A DNA stretch of 64,000 bases from Burkholderia sp. Bp8963 (GCF_003854275.1 NZ_QTQP01000029.1:35018-99017); one strand, 5' to 3'. Positions 18,033 through 27,063 are shown, counted from the stretch's first letter. Numbers and translations: made by a program. Notes: generated by a model from the letters alone, not told the origin.

Positions 18033-18822
18033 GTCGTTCTCCCGGTGGATGCGGCGTTTCGGCGTCGGCTCACGTTGGTGGCGCTGCACGGTCGCGCGCG
18101 GGCGTGCAACGGCAACACGCCGGCCGGTGGCGCAACCCCGCTCGCGTCCGCAGCCGGCACATCGCCGCGCATTTCGGCGGCGTCGATTGATTCCTCGTAG
18201 TGCGGCGCAATACTAATACGACGAATATTCATCGCTCAAGCCGTCTCAAAGATCCCCTCTACTCGAACGGGAATTACGCCGGATTCAAATTTTTTCAGCA
18301 TTTTTTATGGTAGGCAGAATTCACTTTGCTTCCGCATCAATCGTTTGCGATGACTGGCTCGATGCATATCGAGTTCGACAAAACAACATATGATATCAAT
18401 GCCTTAACGCGTTTAAATCGCACCACGCCTTCACATTTTCCACATCATTTCAGGCATTCGGATACGTCGATTTTTCTTGCGGCGCAGCGAAATTCAAACA
18501 TCTCCACATTCTTTCACCCGGAAAGACATTTAAAATCGACAGCCATCCGTTGATTACGTCGATCACTCTTGAATTCGTTTTAAACAAACTTCAATTTATT
18601 TAACCTTCTTACAGTCCTGTTTTCCGCATCCGCACATCACGCGATTCACGGGTAGCCGTCGATGCTCGCGCAGCCTGACGACCGCCCTGCTTCGCATCGT
18701 TTCCACCCGCTCGGTCGCCGCATCTGTCGTCTGACCCCGGTTTTTTGTTGATTGAACGATCAATAAAAAACCGCTAAGCTCTCGACTTCCATCCATCAGC
18801 CGTCCGGGCACAGGGAGTCGCG
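18033..18822. other. AT-rich divergent regulatory region between rhlA and betI
   Basis: This 790-bp spacer is strikingly AT-rich from about 18230 to 18600 compared with the rest of the window, with T- and A-runs. It must hold the leftward rhlA promoter and the rightward betI promoter. A 68-codon leftward frame (18026-18232) ends 7 bp inside rhlA and could be a leader peptide, but lacks a clear ribosome site. I found no convincing LuxR-type box. The BetI operator is listed separately. Confidence 0.6.
18748..18763 (+). promoter_or_regulatory. BetI operator
   Basis: TTGATTGAACGATCAA is an inverted repeat (TTGAT ... ATCAA) closely matching the known BetI-binding dyad of enteric and Pseudomonas bet promoters. 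It lies 60 bp before the betI start, so BetI would repress its own operon until choline is present. Confidence 0.82.
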
Positions 18823-19407
18823 ATGCCGAAAGTCGGAATGCGGGAAGTCCGCCGTGCGCAGTTGATCGACGCGACGCTGCGCTCGATCGACGAAGCCGGC
18901 CTGCCCGGCACGACGCTCGCGTCGGTCGCGCAGCGCGCGAATATCTCGACGGGCATCGTCAGTCACTACTTCGGCGACAAGGACGGCCTGCTCGAAGCGA
19001 CGATGCGGCACGTGCTGCGCGATCTGTGGTCGGCCACCACCCGCCGCCGCATCGCCGCGCGCAAGGATCCGCGCGCCAGGCTGCGCGCGATCGTCGCCGC
19101 GAACTTCGACGATTCGCAGATCAGCGCGCCCGTGATGAAGACATGGCTCGCATTCTGGTCGCAGAGCATGCACGAGCCGACACTGCGGCGCCTGCAGCAC
19201 GTGAACACGCGGCGCCTCTATTCGAACCTGTGCGCCGAGTTCGCGAAGGCGCTGCCGCGCACGAAAGCGCGCGAAGCGGCGAGCGGCCTCGCCGCACTGA
19301 TCGACGGCCTGTGGCTGCGCGGCGCGCTCGCCGGCGGCCCGTTCGACACCCGGGCCGCGCTGCGGCTCGCCCACGATTACATCGATCTGCTGCTCGCGTC
19401 GGCGTGA
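18823..19407 (+). CDS. betI: BetI, choline-responsive TetR-family repressor
   Basis: This 194-residue TetR repressor has an N-terminal HTH (MPKVGMREVRRAQLIDATL, LASVAQRANISTGIVSHYFG, DKDGLLEATMRHVLRDLW) and a C-terminal ligand domain including SAPVMKTWLAFWSQSMHEP. The sequence and length are those of BetI. It heads the betI-betB-betA operon: betB starts 33 bp after its stop. The dyad at 18748-18763 is its likely binding site, and derepression by choline is the established mechanism for the family. Confidence 0.95.
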   Translation: MPKVGMREVRRAQLIDATLRSIDEAGLPGTTLASVAQRANISTGIVSHYFGDKDGLLEATMRHVLRDLWSATTRRRIAARKDPRARLRAIVAANFDDSQISAPVMKTWLAFWSQSMHEPTLRRLQHVNTRRLYSNLCAEFAKALPRTKAREAASGLAALIDGLWLRGALAGGPFDTRAALRLAHDYIDLLLASA

Positions 19408-19439
19408 CGCGGCGCATGGTCGCCACCCAGGAGATCTTC

Positions 19440-20909
19440 ATGTCCGTATACGGTTTGCAGCGCCTCTACATCGGCGGCGGCTATGTCGACGCCACGAGCG
19501 GCAAGACTTTCGACACCTTCGATCCGGCCACCGGCGAACTGCTCGCGCAGGTGCAGCAGGCGAGCGCCGCCGACGTCGACCGCGCGGTCGCGTCCGCACG
19601 CGAAGGCCAGCGTGAATGGGCGGCGCTGACCGCGATGCAGCGCTCGCGCATCCTGCGCCGCGCGGTCGAGCTGCTGCGCGAGCGCAACGACGAACTCGCC
19701 GCGATCGAGACGCGCGACACCGGCAAGCCGATCGCCGAGACGCTCGCGGTCGACATCGTCACCGGTGCGGACGTGATCGAGTACTACGCGGGCCTCGCGA
19801 CCGCGATCGAAGGGCTGCAGGTGCCGCTGCGCGCCGAGTCGTTCGTCTATACGCGCCGCGAGCCGCTCGGCGTGTGCGCGGGCATCGGCGCATGGAACTA
19901 CCCGATCCAGATCGCGTGCTGGAAGACGGCCCCCGCGCTCGCGGCCGGCAACGCGATGGTGTTCAAGCCGAGCGAAGTCACGCCGCTGACGGCGCTGAAG
20001 CTCGCGGAGATCTACACGGAAGCCGGCGTGCCGGCCGGCGTGTTCAACGTCGTGCAGGGAGACGGCTCGGTCGGTGCGCTGCTGTCGGGCCATCCGGACA
20101 TCGCGAAGGTGTCGTTCACCGGCGGCGTCGAGACCGGCAAGAAGGTGATGTCGCTCGCGGGCGCGTCGTCGCTGAAGGAAGTGACGATGGAGCTCGGCGG
20201 CAAGTCGCCGCTGATCGTGTTCGACGATGCCGATCTCGACCGCGCCGCCGACATCGCGGTCACCGCCAACTTCTTCAGCTCGGGCCAGGTCTGCACGAAC
20301 GGCACGCGCGTGTTCGTGCACCGCTCGATCAAGGACGCATTCACGCAGCGCGTGCTCGAGCGCGTGAAGCGCATCCGCGTCGGCAAGCCGACCGATGCCG
20401 ATACCAACTTCGGCCCGCTCGTGTCCGCCGCGCAGCTCGACAAGGTGCTCGGCTTCATCGACAGCGGCAAGGCCGAAGGCGCGAAGCTGCTCGCGGGCGG
20501 CACGCGCCTGACCGACGGCCACTTCGCGAACGGCCAGTACGTCGCGCCGACCGTGTTTGGCGACTGCTGCGACGACATGAAGATCGTCCGCGAGGAAATC
20601 TTCGGGCCCGTGATGAGCATCCTCGAATTCGAATCGGAGGACGAAGTAATCGCCCGTGCGAACGACACGCACTACGGGCTCGCGGCCGGCGTCGTGACCG
20701 AGAACCTGTCGCGCGCGCACCGCGCGATCCACCGCCTCGAAGCGGGCATCTGCTGGATTAACACGTGGGGCGAATCGCCGGCCGAAATGCCGGTTGGCGG
20801 ATACAAGCAATCCGGTGTCGGACGCGAGAACGGCATCACGACGCTCGAGCACTACACTCGGATCAAGTCGGTGCAGGTCGAGCTCGGCCGCTACAACCCG
20901 GTGTTTTGA
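19440..20909 (+). CDS. betB: Betaine aldehyde dehydrogenase
   Basis: This 489-residue NAD(P)-dependent aldehyde dehydrogenase converts betaine aldehyde to glycine betaine. It shows GVCAGIGAWNYPIQIACWKTA, FKPSEVTPLTALKL, VTMELGGKSPL with the general base Glu, and FSSGQVCTNGTRVFV with catalytic C285. I chose ATG 19440 (MSVYGLQRLYIGG), behind CCAGGAGATCTTC. Length and sequence are typical of proteobacterial BetB. It is the second gene of the bet operon, with 22 bp to betA. Confidence 0.95.
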   Translation: MSVYGLQRLYIGGGYVDATSGKTFDTFDPATGELLAQVQQASAADVDRAVASAREGQREWAALTAMQRSRILRRAVELLRERNDELAAIETRDTGKPIAETLAVDIVTGADVIEYYAGLATAIEGLQVPLRAESFVYTRREPLGVCAGIGAWNYPIQIACWKTAPALAAGNAMVFKPSEVTPLTALKLAEIYTEAGVPAGVFNVVQGDGSVGALLSGHPDIAKVSFTGGVETGKKVMSLAGASSLKEVTMELGGKSPLIVFDDADLDRAADIAVTANFFSSGQVCTNGTRVFVHRSIKDAFTQRVLERVKRIRVGKPTDADTNFGPLVSAAQLDKVLGFIDSGKAEGAKLLAGGTRLTDGHFANGQYVAPTVFGDCCDDMKIVREEIFGPVMSILEFESEDEVIARANDTHYGLAAGVVTENLSRAHRAIHRLEAGICWINTWGESPAEMPVGGYKQSGVGRENGITTLEHYTRIKSVQVELGRYNPVF

Positions 20910-20931
20910 GTCCTAAAGGAGATCAACCGTC

Positions 20932-22632
20932 ATGACGACACGCGAATACGATTACATCATCTGCGGCGCAGGCTCCGCGGGCAACGTGCTCGCGACGCGC
21001 CTGACGGAAGATCCGGACGTCACGGTGCTGCTGCTCGAAGCGGGCGGCCCCGACTACCGCTTCGACTTCCGCACGCAGATGCCGGCGGCGCTCGCCTATC
21101 CGCTGCAGGGCCGCCGCTACAACTGGGCGTACGAGACCGACCCCGAGCCGCACATGGACAACCGCCGGATGGAATGCGGGCGCGGCAAGGGGCTCGGCGG
21201 CTCGTCGCTGATCAACGGGATGTGCTACATCCGCGGCAATGCGCTCGACTACGACAACTGGTCGACGCACAAGGGCCTCGACAACTGGACGTATCTCGAC
21301 TGCCTGCCGTACTTCAGGAAGGCGGAGACCCGCGACGTCGGCCCGAACGACTATCACGGCGGCGACGGCCCCGTGTCGGTCACGACCAGCAAGCCGGGCG
21401 CGAACCCGCTGTTCGAGGCGATGGTCGACGCCGGCGTGCAGGCCGGCTACCCGCGCACCGACGACCTGAACGGCTATCAGCAGGAAGGCTTCGGCCCGAT
21501 GGATCGCACGGTCACGCCGCGCGGCCGCCGTGCGAGCACCGCGCGCGGCTATCTCGACCAGGCGCGTGCACGGCCGAACCTCGAGATCGTCACGCATGCG
21601 CTCGCCGACCGCGTCCTGTTCGACGGTAAGCGCGCGTCGGGCGTCACTTACCTGCGCGGCAGCGAGCGCGCGAGCGCGCATGCGCGCCGCGAAGTGCTCG
21701 TGTGCAGCGGCGCGATCGCGTCGCCGCAGTTGCTGCAGCGTTCGGGCGTCGGCCCCGGCGCGTGGCTGAAGGAGCTCGACATCCCCGTCGTGCTCGACCT
21801 GCCTGGCGTCGGCCAGAACCTGCAGGACCATCTGGAGATGTACATCCAGTACGAGTGCAAGGAGCCCGTGTCGCTGTACCCGGCGCTCAAGTGGTGGAAC
21901 CAGCCGAAGATCGGCCTCGAATGGATGCTGAACGGCACGGGCCTCGGCGCGAGCAACCACTTCGAGGCGGGCGGCTTCATCCGCACGCGCGACGACGACC
22001 TGTGGCCGAACATCCAGTATCACTTCCTGCCGGTCGCGATCAACTACAACGGCTCGAACGCGATCGAGATGCATGGCTTCCAGGCACACGTCGGCTCGAT
22101 GCGCTCGCCGAGCCGCGGCCGCGTGAAGCTGCGCTCGCGCGATCCGAACCAGCATCCGAGCATCCTGTTCAACTACATGGCCGAGGCGCTCGACTGGCGC
22201 GAGTTCCGCGACGCGATCCGCGCGACGCGCGAGATCATGCGGCAGCCCGCGCTCGACCGCTATCGCGGCCGCGAGTTGAACCCGGGCGCCGATTGCAAGA
22301 CCGACAAGGAACTCGACGCCTTCGTGCGGGCCCGCGCGGAGACCGCGTTCCATCCGTCGTGCTCGTGCAAGATGGGTTACGACGACATGGCCGTGGTCGA
22401 TGAAGAAGGCCGCGTGCACGGGCTCGAGGGGCTGCGCGTGGTCGATGCGTCGATCATGCCGATCATCACGACCGGCAACCTCAATGCGCCGACGATCATG
22501 ATCGCCGAGAAGATCGCGGACAAGATCCGCGGCCGGCAGGCGCTCGCGCGTGTGGATGTGCCGTACTTCGTCGCGAATGGTGCGCTGGCGCGGAACGTCG
22601 CGAAGGCTGCACGTCAGCCGGAGAAGGTCTGA
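20932..22632 (+). CDS. betA: Choline dehydrogenase (GMC flavoprotein)
   Basis: This 566-residue membrane-associated flavoenzyme oxidises choline to betaine aldehyde. It shows the FAD dinucleotide motif IICGAGSAGNVLATRL at residues 9-24, GRGKGLGGSSLINGMCYIRG, GAIASPQLLQRSGVGP, and the active-site segment FHPSCSCKMG near the C-terminus. AAGGAG precedes the ATG at 20932. Together BetA and BetB make glycine betaine, which feeds the GbdR-controlled demethylation route at the left of the window. The stop codon lies in a 12-bp repeat that repeats the stop. Confidence 0.95.
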   Translation: MTTREYDYIICGAGSAGNVLATRLTEDPDVTVLLLEAGGPDYRFDFRTQMPAALAYPLQGRRYNWAYETDPEPHMDNRRMECGRGKGLGGSSLINGMCYIRGNALDYDNWSTHKGLDNWTYLDCLPYFRKAETRDVGPNDYHGGDGPVSVTTSKPGANPLFEAMVDAGVQAGYPRTDDLNGYQQEGFGPMDRTVTPRGRRASTARGYLDQARARPNLEIVTHALADRVLFDGKRASGVTYLRGSERASAHARREVLVCSGAIASPQLLQRSGVGPGAWLKELDIPVVLDLPGVGQNLQDHLEMYIQYECKEPVSLYPALKWWNQPKIGLEWMLNGTGLGASNHFEAGGFIRTRDDDLWPNIQYHFLPVAINYNGSNAIEMHGFQAHVGSMRSPSRGRVKLRSRDPNQHPSILFNYMAEALDWREFRDAIRATREIMRQPALDRYRGRELNPGADCKTDKELDAFVRARAETAFHPSCSCKMGYDDMAVVDEEGRVHGLEGLRVVDASIMPIITTGNLNAPTIMIAEKIADKIRGRQALARVDVPYFVANGALARNVAKAARQPEKV

Positions 22633-22686
22633 CGGCGGGTCTGACGGCGGGTCTGACTGCGAGTCTGACGGAAGGTCTGACCGCGC
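22627..22686 (+). repeat. 12-bp tandem repeat carrying serial in-frame stop codons at the betA end
   Basis: Five units of the form GTCTGACGGCGG (two perfect, three degenerate) run through the betA stop. Because the period is 12, the TGA recurs in the same frame in each unit. Confidence 0.8.
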
Positions 22687-22715
22687 GGGCGCCCTGCCCG
22701 TCCTTCGCTATGCCG

Positions 22716-22746
22716 AACGCCGCTGACGGTCATTGTCAGCGGCGTT
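22716..22746. terminator. Bidirectional stem-loop terminator between betA and the phosphatase gene
   Basis: There is a perfect 12-bp stem (AACGCCGCTGAC and complement) with a 7-base loop. A short T-rich stretch follows on the plus strand (TTTGCATTTC). It sits between convergent genes and can serve both. Confidence 0.75.
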
Positions 22747-22762
22747 TGCATTTCTGTCCGGC

Positions 22763-23344
22763 TTATCCGTTCACCTGCTGCCGCAGACGCTCGACGTCGA
22801 CGTGCTTCAGGTAGTACGTGATGTTCTGCCAGATCGAATGGAACCCATATCCGCCATGCTGCAGTTCATCGAGTGCCTGTTCCTTGGTCCACCCCTGATA
22901 CACGACCCGATACAACGCCGACACGAGGCCCGTGCGATCCGCTCCGTGCTGGCAATGGATCAGCACCGGGCCATCGCGGTCCGCGTCACGCAGCGCCTTG
23001 AGCGCCGTGACCATGTCTTCGTCGCGGATATACCAGGTATTGATCGGAATGCGCTGCATCGTGATCTGCGAGCCGGCCAGGACGCTGTCGTCCGAGTGAA
23101 AGGCACGGAAGCTGATGACCTTGCGAATGCCGAGCTTCTGCAATTGCGGCACATCCTCTTTCGATAGCTGCGCACTGCGATACAGCGACGGCGTGATCCG
23201 ATGCAGGTTGTTCACGCGCGCATCGGCAACGCTTTGCGCCCATTGAAGCGGCCGGGCGTAGGCAACGGAATCCGGCTGCGCGCCGGCCGGCTGCACGAGT
23301 CCGGCGAGCGTGACGGCGATCACGGCAATGACGGCGATTTTCAT
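22763..23344 (-). CDS. Exported dual-specificity/tyrosine phosphatase-like protein
   Basis: This 193-residue protein begins with a signal peptide (MKIAVIAVIAVTLAGLVQPAGA) and has the cysteine-phosphatase signature HCQHGADRTG at 130-139. Catalytic C131 and R137 are in CX5R spacing. An upstream Asp-rich loop (IRDEDM) could supply the general acid. It should act in the periplasm. It ends a three-gene leftward operon, 6 bp after the small membrane protein and behind the glycosyltransferase. PTP-fold phosphatases can act on lipid phosphates, so a lipid-modification role is plausible; the substrate is unknown. Confidence 0.8.
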   Translation of the reverse strand: MKIAVIAVIAVTLAGLVQPAGAQPDSVAYARPLQWAQSVADARVNNLHRITPSLYRSAQLSKEDVPQLQKLGIRKVISFRAFHSDDSVLAGSQITMQRIPINTWYIRDEDMVTALKALRDADRDGPVLIHCQHGADRTGLVSALYRVVYQGWTKEQALDELQHGGYGFHSIWQNITYYLKHVDVERLRQQVNG

Positions 23345-23350
23345 GGCAAA

Positions 23351-23845
23351 TCAGTTGTGGGTTTGCTCCCGCTCGCGGGAAAGGAAGAACAGGACGATCG
23401 CAGCGGCGCTCATGGTCCAGTAGTCGGTCGGAGCAACGCCCAGCCAGTGGATATGCCACGGCACGTTGGCCGGGTTGAACCGCGCGAGACCATAGGCCGG
23501 GTTCAGCACGAACCACAGAAAATCCTCGGTCAGCCAGAACAGCATGATGCACGCGATGAGGCGGGCTTCGATGCGCCACGACCACTGTCCGGTGAAAACG
23601 GGCGGCAGGTGGAAGAACAGCGCGACGAACGGGAACACCCACGCGTGGTATCCGGTCATCGGACGCCCGCCCCAGAACAGGTCGAGCAGCCAGTGCTTCT
23701 GGATGCGCCAGGTCGGCAGGCTGGCGGCCCAGCCCGCGCTGCCTTCGATCTGAATCTCGACGTTGGCGAAAAAGAAGCCCAGCAAGATCACCCAGGCGAC
23801 GACAAAAAGCGTACGGCGCGCCGGCAGAAAGCGGCACACGCTCAT
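23351..23845 (-). CDS. Small multi-spanning membrane protein of unknown function
   Basis: This 164-residue protein has about four transmembrane segments (TLFVVAWVILLGFFFANV; AWVFPFVALFFHLPPVF; RLIACIMLFWLTEDFLWFVL; WTMSAAAIVLFFLS). It also has a distinctive polar motif LTEDFLWFVLNPAYGLARF followed by VPWHIHWLG. I do not recognise the family. It overlaps the upstream glycosyltransferase gene by 4 bp (ATGA at 23842-23845) and is 6 bp from the phosphatase gene, so all three should act together at the membrane. Confidence 0.75.
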   Translation of the reverse strand: MSVCRFLPARRTLFVVAWVILLGFFFANVEIQIEGSAGWAASLPTWRIQKHWLLDLFWGGRPMTGYHAWVFPFVALFFHLPPVFTGQWSWRIEARLIACIMLFWLTEDFLWFVLNPAYGLARFNPANVPWHIHWLGVAPTDYWTMSAAAIVLFFLSREREQTHN

Positions 23846-24984
23846 GCGGCGGGCTCCAGCCCCAGCACGCGATCGAGCACGAAGCGTCCGGCATGCGGGC
23901 GCCCGAGCGGCGCGAGACGGCGGCGCATGTCGGCAAGACGCTCGGGTGCCTGCAGCAACGCGCGGATCCGATAGACGAGCGCATCGTCGTCGATGGCCTT
24001 CAACGCCACGCCCTGTTCGAGCAGGAAATCCGCATTGCGCTCTTCCTGGCCCGGAATCGGCGAGTTGACGATCATCGGCAACTGCATCGCCAGACATTCA
24101 GAGGTCGTCAGGCCGCCCGGCTTGGTGATCACGAGGTCCGCACAGGCCATCAGGCGCTCGACCTGTTGCGTGAAGCCCTGCGGAAAGAGCCGCCCCGGAT
24201 GTTGCGCGGCGAGCGCCTGCAACGATGCGAGCATCGCCTCGTTCCTGCCCGCCAGCGCGATCAGCTGGAAGTCGGCGTCCATCTCGAGCAGACGCGTCGC
24301 GAGCACGTCGAGCCCGCCGAGGCCCGCACCGCCGGACATCATCAGGAAGGTCGGTCGCGCGGGGTCCAGGCCGAATTCGGCCGCGCACGCGGCGCGATCG
24401 AGCGGCTGGCCGAACGCCGGCATGATCGGGATGCCGCTGACGTGCACGGTGTCGGGCGCCATGCCACGCGCATGCATGCGCCACGCGATCTCGTCGTTGG
24501 CGGCGAAGTAGCCGCGCATGTTGGGCACGACCCACATGCTGTGCAGGTCGAAGTCGGTCACCTGCACCCACACCGGCGCGTCGACGCGCCCCTTGCGAAT
24601 CTCGCGCGACAGCAGCTCCGCCGGCAGGAAGTGCGTGCAGATGATCGCGTCCGGGCGCTGCCGCTCGATCTCCGCGAGCAGCTGCCGGCAATTGAGCCGC
24701 TCGATCGAACGCCGGATCTTCTGCGACGGCGCGCTGGGCAGCACCTCGTCGGTCTTCTGGTACAGGTAGCCCCACAGCGCCGGCTGGCTGCTGACGAGCT
24801 TGATGTAGAGGTCCGTGTACAGCTTGCGGAAGCCGGCGGACACGAAATCCATCACGTCCAGATGCGTGGCCTCGATTCCCGCGGGATGACTGTCCGCGAA
24901 CGCACGGATCGCTTCGGCGGCGCGGGTATGACCGGCTCCTGCGCTGACGCTCAGAAGGAGAATTCTCTTGCGTTGCTTTGACAT
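23842..24984 (-). CDS. MGDG-synthase-like glycosyltransferase (GT28 fold)
   Basis: This 380-residue protein matches the monogalactosyldiacylglycerol/processive diacylglycerol glycosyltransferase group. The N-terminal acceptor domain has ILLLSVSAGAGHTRAAEAI, VMDFVSAGFRKLYTDLY and ICTHFLPAELL. The C-terminal donor domain has FLMMSGGAGLGGLDVLATRL and VITKPGGLTTSECLAMQLP with the GT28 signature. I use ATG 24984 (MSKQRKRILLLS). It is the first gene of the operon with a membrane protein and an exported phosphatase. Related enzymes make glycolipids that replace phospholipids under phosphate limitation; that use here is inference. The sugar donor and acceptor are not determinable from sequence. Confidence 0.85.
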   Translation of the reverse strand: MSKQRKRILLLSVSAGAGHTRAAEAIRAFADSHPAGIEATHLDVMDFVSAGFRKLYTDLYIKLVSSQPALWGYLYQKTDEVLPSAPSQKIRRSIERLNCRQLLAEIERQRPDAIICTHFLPAELLSREIRKGRVDAPVWVQVTDFDLHSMWVVPNMRGYFAANDEIAWRMHARGMAPDTVHVSGIPIMPAFGQPLDRAACAAEFGLDPARPTFLMMSGGAGLGGLDVLATRLLEMDADFQLIALAGRNEAMLASLQALAAQHPGRLFPQGFTQQVERLMACADLVITKPGGLTTSECLAMQLPMIVNSPIPGQEERNADFLLEQGVALKAIDDDALVYRIRALLQAPERLADMRRRLAPLGRPHAGRFVLDRVLGLEPAA

Positions 24985-25294
24985 CGGATTGACCGTTTCG
25001 ATTTGCGTGACTTGAATGCGGTTGCGGTTGCGGTAGCGGCGGGCTCGCGCGCCTGCGTCGAGCAGGCTCGATTGTCGCATCGCGAAAAATCCCGGAGCGG
25101 ACAAGCGTATCGCGGCTTCCTTCCATGCCGGACACTGCAAATATACGGCATGACGTACCGTACCTCGCCGCAAACGGCACGCAGCACGCGGCGCGTGCGC
25201 CGGAGACGGTCTCGCCGGCGCGCGCGCTGCCCGTCGTCGATCGAACCAATGACACGCACTGCTGCGTTCGCGCGCACAGCCGCGCGTCATCGCG
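24985..25294. other. Spacer upstream of the glycosyltransferase operon
   Basis: This 310-bp region holds the leftward promoter of the glycosyltransferase operon and the 3' end context of the next leftward gene. A short repeat (TGCGGT units near 25018-25035) is visible. I found no coding sequence or clear promoter hexamers. Confidence 0.45.
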
Positions 25295-26368
25295 TCATCC
25301 CGTCTTTGTCCGCCGGCCGCCGAACGGGGCCGGCGTCGCGGCCCGCGGCCGCGTGCGCTTCGTGCGCTTCGTGCGCACGATCGGGTTGTGGCGCGACGTG
25401 AAGCTCATCGCGTCGCGCAGCCGCTCGAACGCGGCATCTTCCCTGCGCCCGAAGTTGCTGCGTGCCGGCCACGCGAGCACGGATTCGAGCCACGTCCACC
25501 AGATGCCGCCGCTGAAGCGGCCGCCGATGTCGCGCACGACGTCCGGCGCGGCGATCACGATCCCTGCCAGCAGGTAGTAGGCCCAGAAACTCCCCGCCCC
25601 GACAAGCTGATCGAGCCGGCACACGGACAGCGCGGCAAGCAGGCCGTCCGCGGTCGCGAGATCGGGCCGGTCGCGGCGGATCGCCAGCGCGATGCCGTTG
25701 TGTGCGCCGCCGTAGGCGGACAGCGGCACGACGTCAGGCCGGATCGCGAGCGCCGCGCTGAATTCCGCGAGGGCCGCCATTTCGTCGAGGTGGCGCACAT
25801 CGTCCCGTGGCTGCAGGATGCGGGTGACGACGGCGTCGATCAGCTCGCCGGGCCGCGACGCATCGATGTCTGCCGACGACAGCGTGCCCTTCTCGCCCTT
25901 CTCGCCCGACCAGCATGCAGCCCGGTCGACGCCCGAAGATATCCGCCCGAGCGCGGCCCAGCCGACACCCGGATCGTCGAACATGCCGGCATCGATCACG
26001 CCATGCGCGGACTCGAACACGACCCGCGATCCCGGGAAATAGCGTTCGGCCTGCGCGAGCTCGCGCGCATTCGGCACGCGCGCGCACGCATCGGGCCCAT
26101 CCGGCAGCCAGCGTTCCACGCCGCAGCCGAGCGCCGTCAGCCACGGCGCGAGCAAGCATGCGTCGAGCTCCGCGTCATCGCGCGGGCCGCCGGCGAGCCG
26201 CGCGAGCATCGCACGCGCGACCGCGGCAATCCGCGCGTCGGGATCCGCCGCCGCGGTGGCGACGGCATCTTCCCGCCGGTCCATCAGGTATTGCAGCCAC
26301 GCGGCCGTGCGCAACCGGTCGGGCGTCGCACCGCGCGCGGCACCATACTGCGCTTCGTGAGTGAGCAT
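25295..26368 (-). CDS. Hypothetical protein, 357 residues
   Basis: I do not recognise this protein. It is soluble and Ala/Asp-rich, beginning MLTHEAQYGAARGATPDRLR, with predicted helices, SAYGGAHNGIALAIRRDRPDL and a hydrophobic stretch WAYYLLAGIVIAAPDVV. The C-terminus is basic and repetitive (TKRTKRTRPRAATPAP), encoded partly by a 9-bp repeat near 25352-25375. The ATG at 26368 has a weak GGATGA site. It lies 80 bp downstream of the PraB-like gene on the same strand and may be transcribed with it or independently. Codon use fits its neighbours, so it is probably real. Confidence 0.7.
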   Translation of the reverse strand: MLTHEAQYGAARGATPDRLRTAAWLQYLMDRREDAVATAAADPDARIAAVARAMLARLAGGPRDDAELDACLLAPWLTALGCGVERWLPDGPDACARVPNARELAQAERYFPGSRVVFESAHGVIDAGMFDDPGVGWAALGRISSGVDRAACWSGEKGEKGTLSSADIDASRPGELIDAVVTRILQPRDDVRHLDEMAALAEFSAALAIRPDVVPLSAYGGAHNGIALAIRRDRPDLATADGLLAALSVCRLDQLVGAGSFWAYYLLAGIVIAAPDVVRDIGGRFSGGIWWTWLESVLAWPARSNFGRREDAAFERLRDAMSFTSRHNPIVRTKRTKRTRPRAATPAPFGGRRTKTG

Positions 26369-26448
26369 GGGTCATCCGTAAGAATCGGCGCGAACCGGGA
26401 GGCGGCCATACGCACTGGTCGCTCTGCCGCCCCCCCGGTCAACGACGT

Positions 26449-26952
26449 TTACTGCACGTGGAATTTCGGCGAAGTGGCAACCGTGCCGCTCACCTTGCAG
26501 TCAGGCGTCAGCACGGCCCCGTTGAACGTCAGCGACGAGTTCGCCTCGCTCCATGCCGTCACCACCTTGCTCGGGCCGCAGGTGCCGAGCAGCGACACCG
26601 TCACCTTCGCGTTGTTGATCGACAGCTGCGTCGCGCTGTCGGCCTGGCCGGTCCAGGGCGCCACGCTGCTCGCACTGCCGGCGATCAGCCCGCAGGTGCC
26701 GCCGCCCGCGAACTGCGTCGACGTGATGTTGAGAATGCCGGTCGACGTGATCGTGCCATTGAAGGTGGCGGTGCAATTCGCGCTGATCGCGCCCTTGCTG
26801 AGGGTCGTGATGCCCGACGCGGAAAACGGCTCGCCGTTCGGATTCATCGGCTGGCCGTCGGCGCGGGTGACGGTGACCGCGAACGCGGGCACGGCCGACG
26901 CGGCGGAGATGGCGAGTGCGGCAACAAGCGATGCGATTTGACGATGGCTCAT
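26449..26952 (-). CDS. PraB-like ('alkane oxidation activator'-type) secreted protein
   Basis: This 167-residue exported protein has a signal peptide (SLVAALAISAASAVPAFA) and a beta-rich, Ser/Thr/Gly-rich body: PFSASGITTLSKGAISANC, TATFNGTITSTGILN, two Cys-Gly pairs and a C-terminal KFHVQ. The layout recalls the PraA/PraB proteins of Pseudomonas, implicated in alkane use and biofilm matrix. The resemblance is from memory of the family style and is not certain. I use ATG 26952 (MSHRQIASL). It follows the OmpW gene by 111 bp and probably ends the envelope operon. Confidence 0.55.
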   Translation of the reverse strand: MSHRQIASLVAALAISAASAVPAFAVTVTRADGQPMNPNGEPFSASGITTLSKGAISANCTATFNGTITSTGILNITSTQFAGGGTCGLIAGSASSVAPWTGQADSATQLSINNAKVTVSLLGTCGPSKVVTAWSEANSSLTFNGAVLTPDCKVSGTVATSPKFHVQ

Positions 26953-27063
26953 CTGAACTGCCCTCACTTGACGTATGGCGGCAAGCCGCCGGGAATGCGA
27001 CCTCACGGACGGAATGCCCCCGCCGGTCGCAGGAAGCCGCGGCGCCAAAGCGGCGCACGCGGC

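Noticed and set aside
18240..18275. Possible LuxR-type box upstream of rhlA
   Set aside because: The CTCTACTCGAACGGG stretch has no proper CTG-N-CAG dyad symmetry; quorum control of rhlA is known in other species but is not supported by a site here.
18326..18553. 75-codon plus-strand frame in the AT-rich island
   Set aside because: No ribosome site, composition simply reflects the AT-rich DNA, and no similarity that I recognise.
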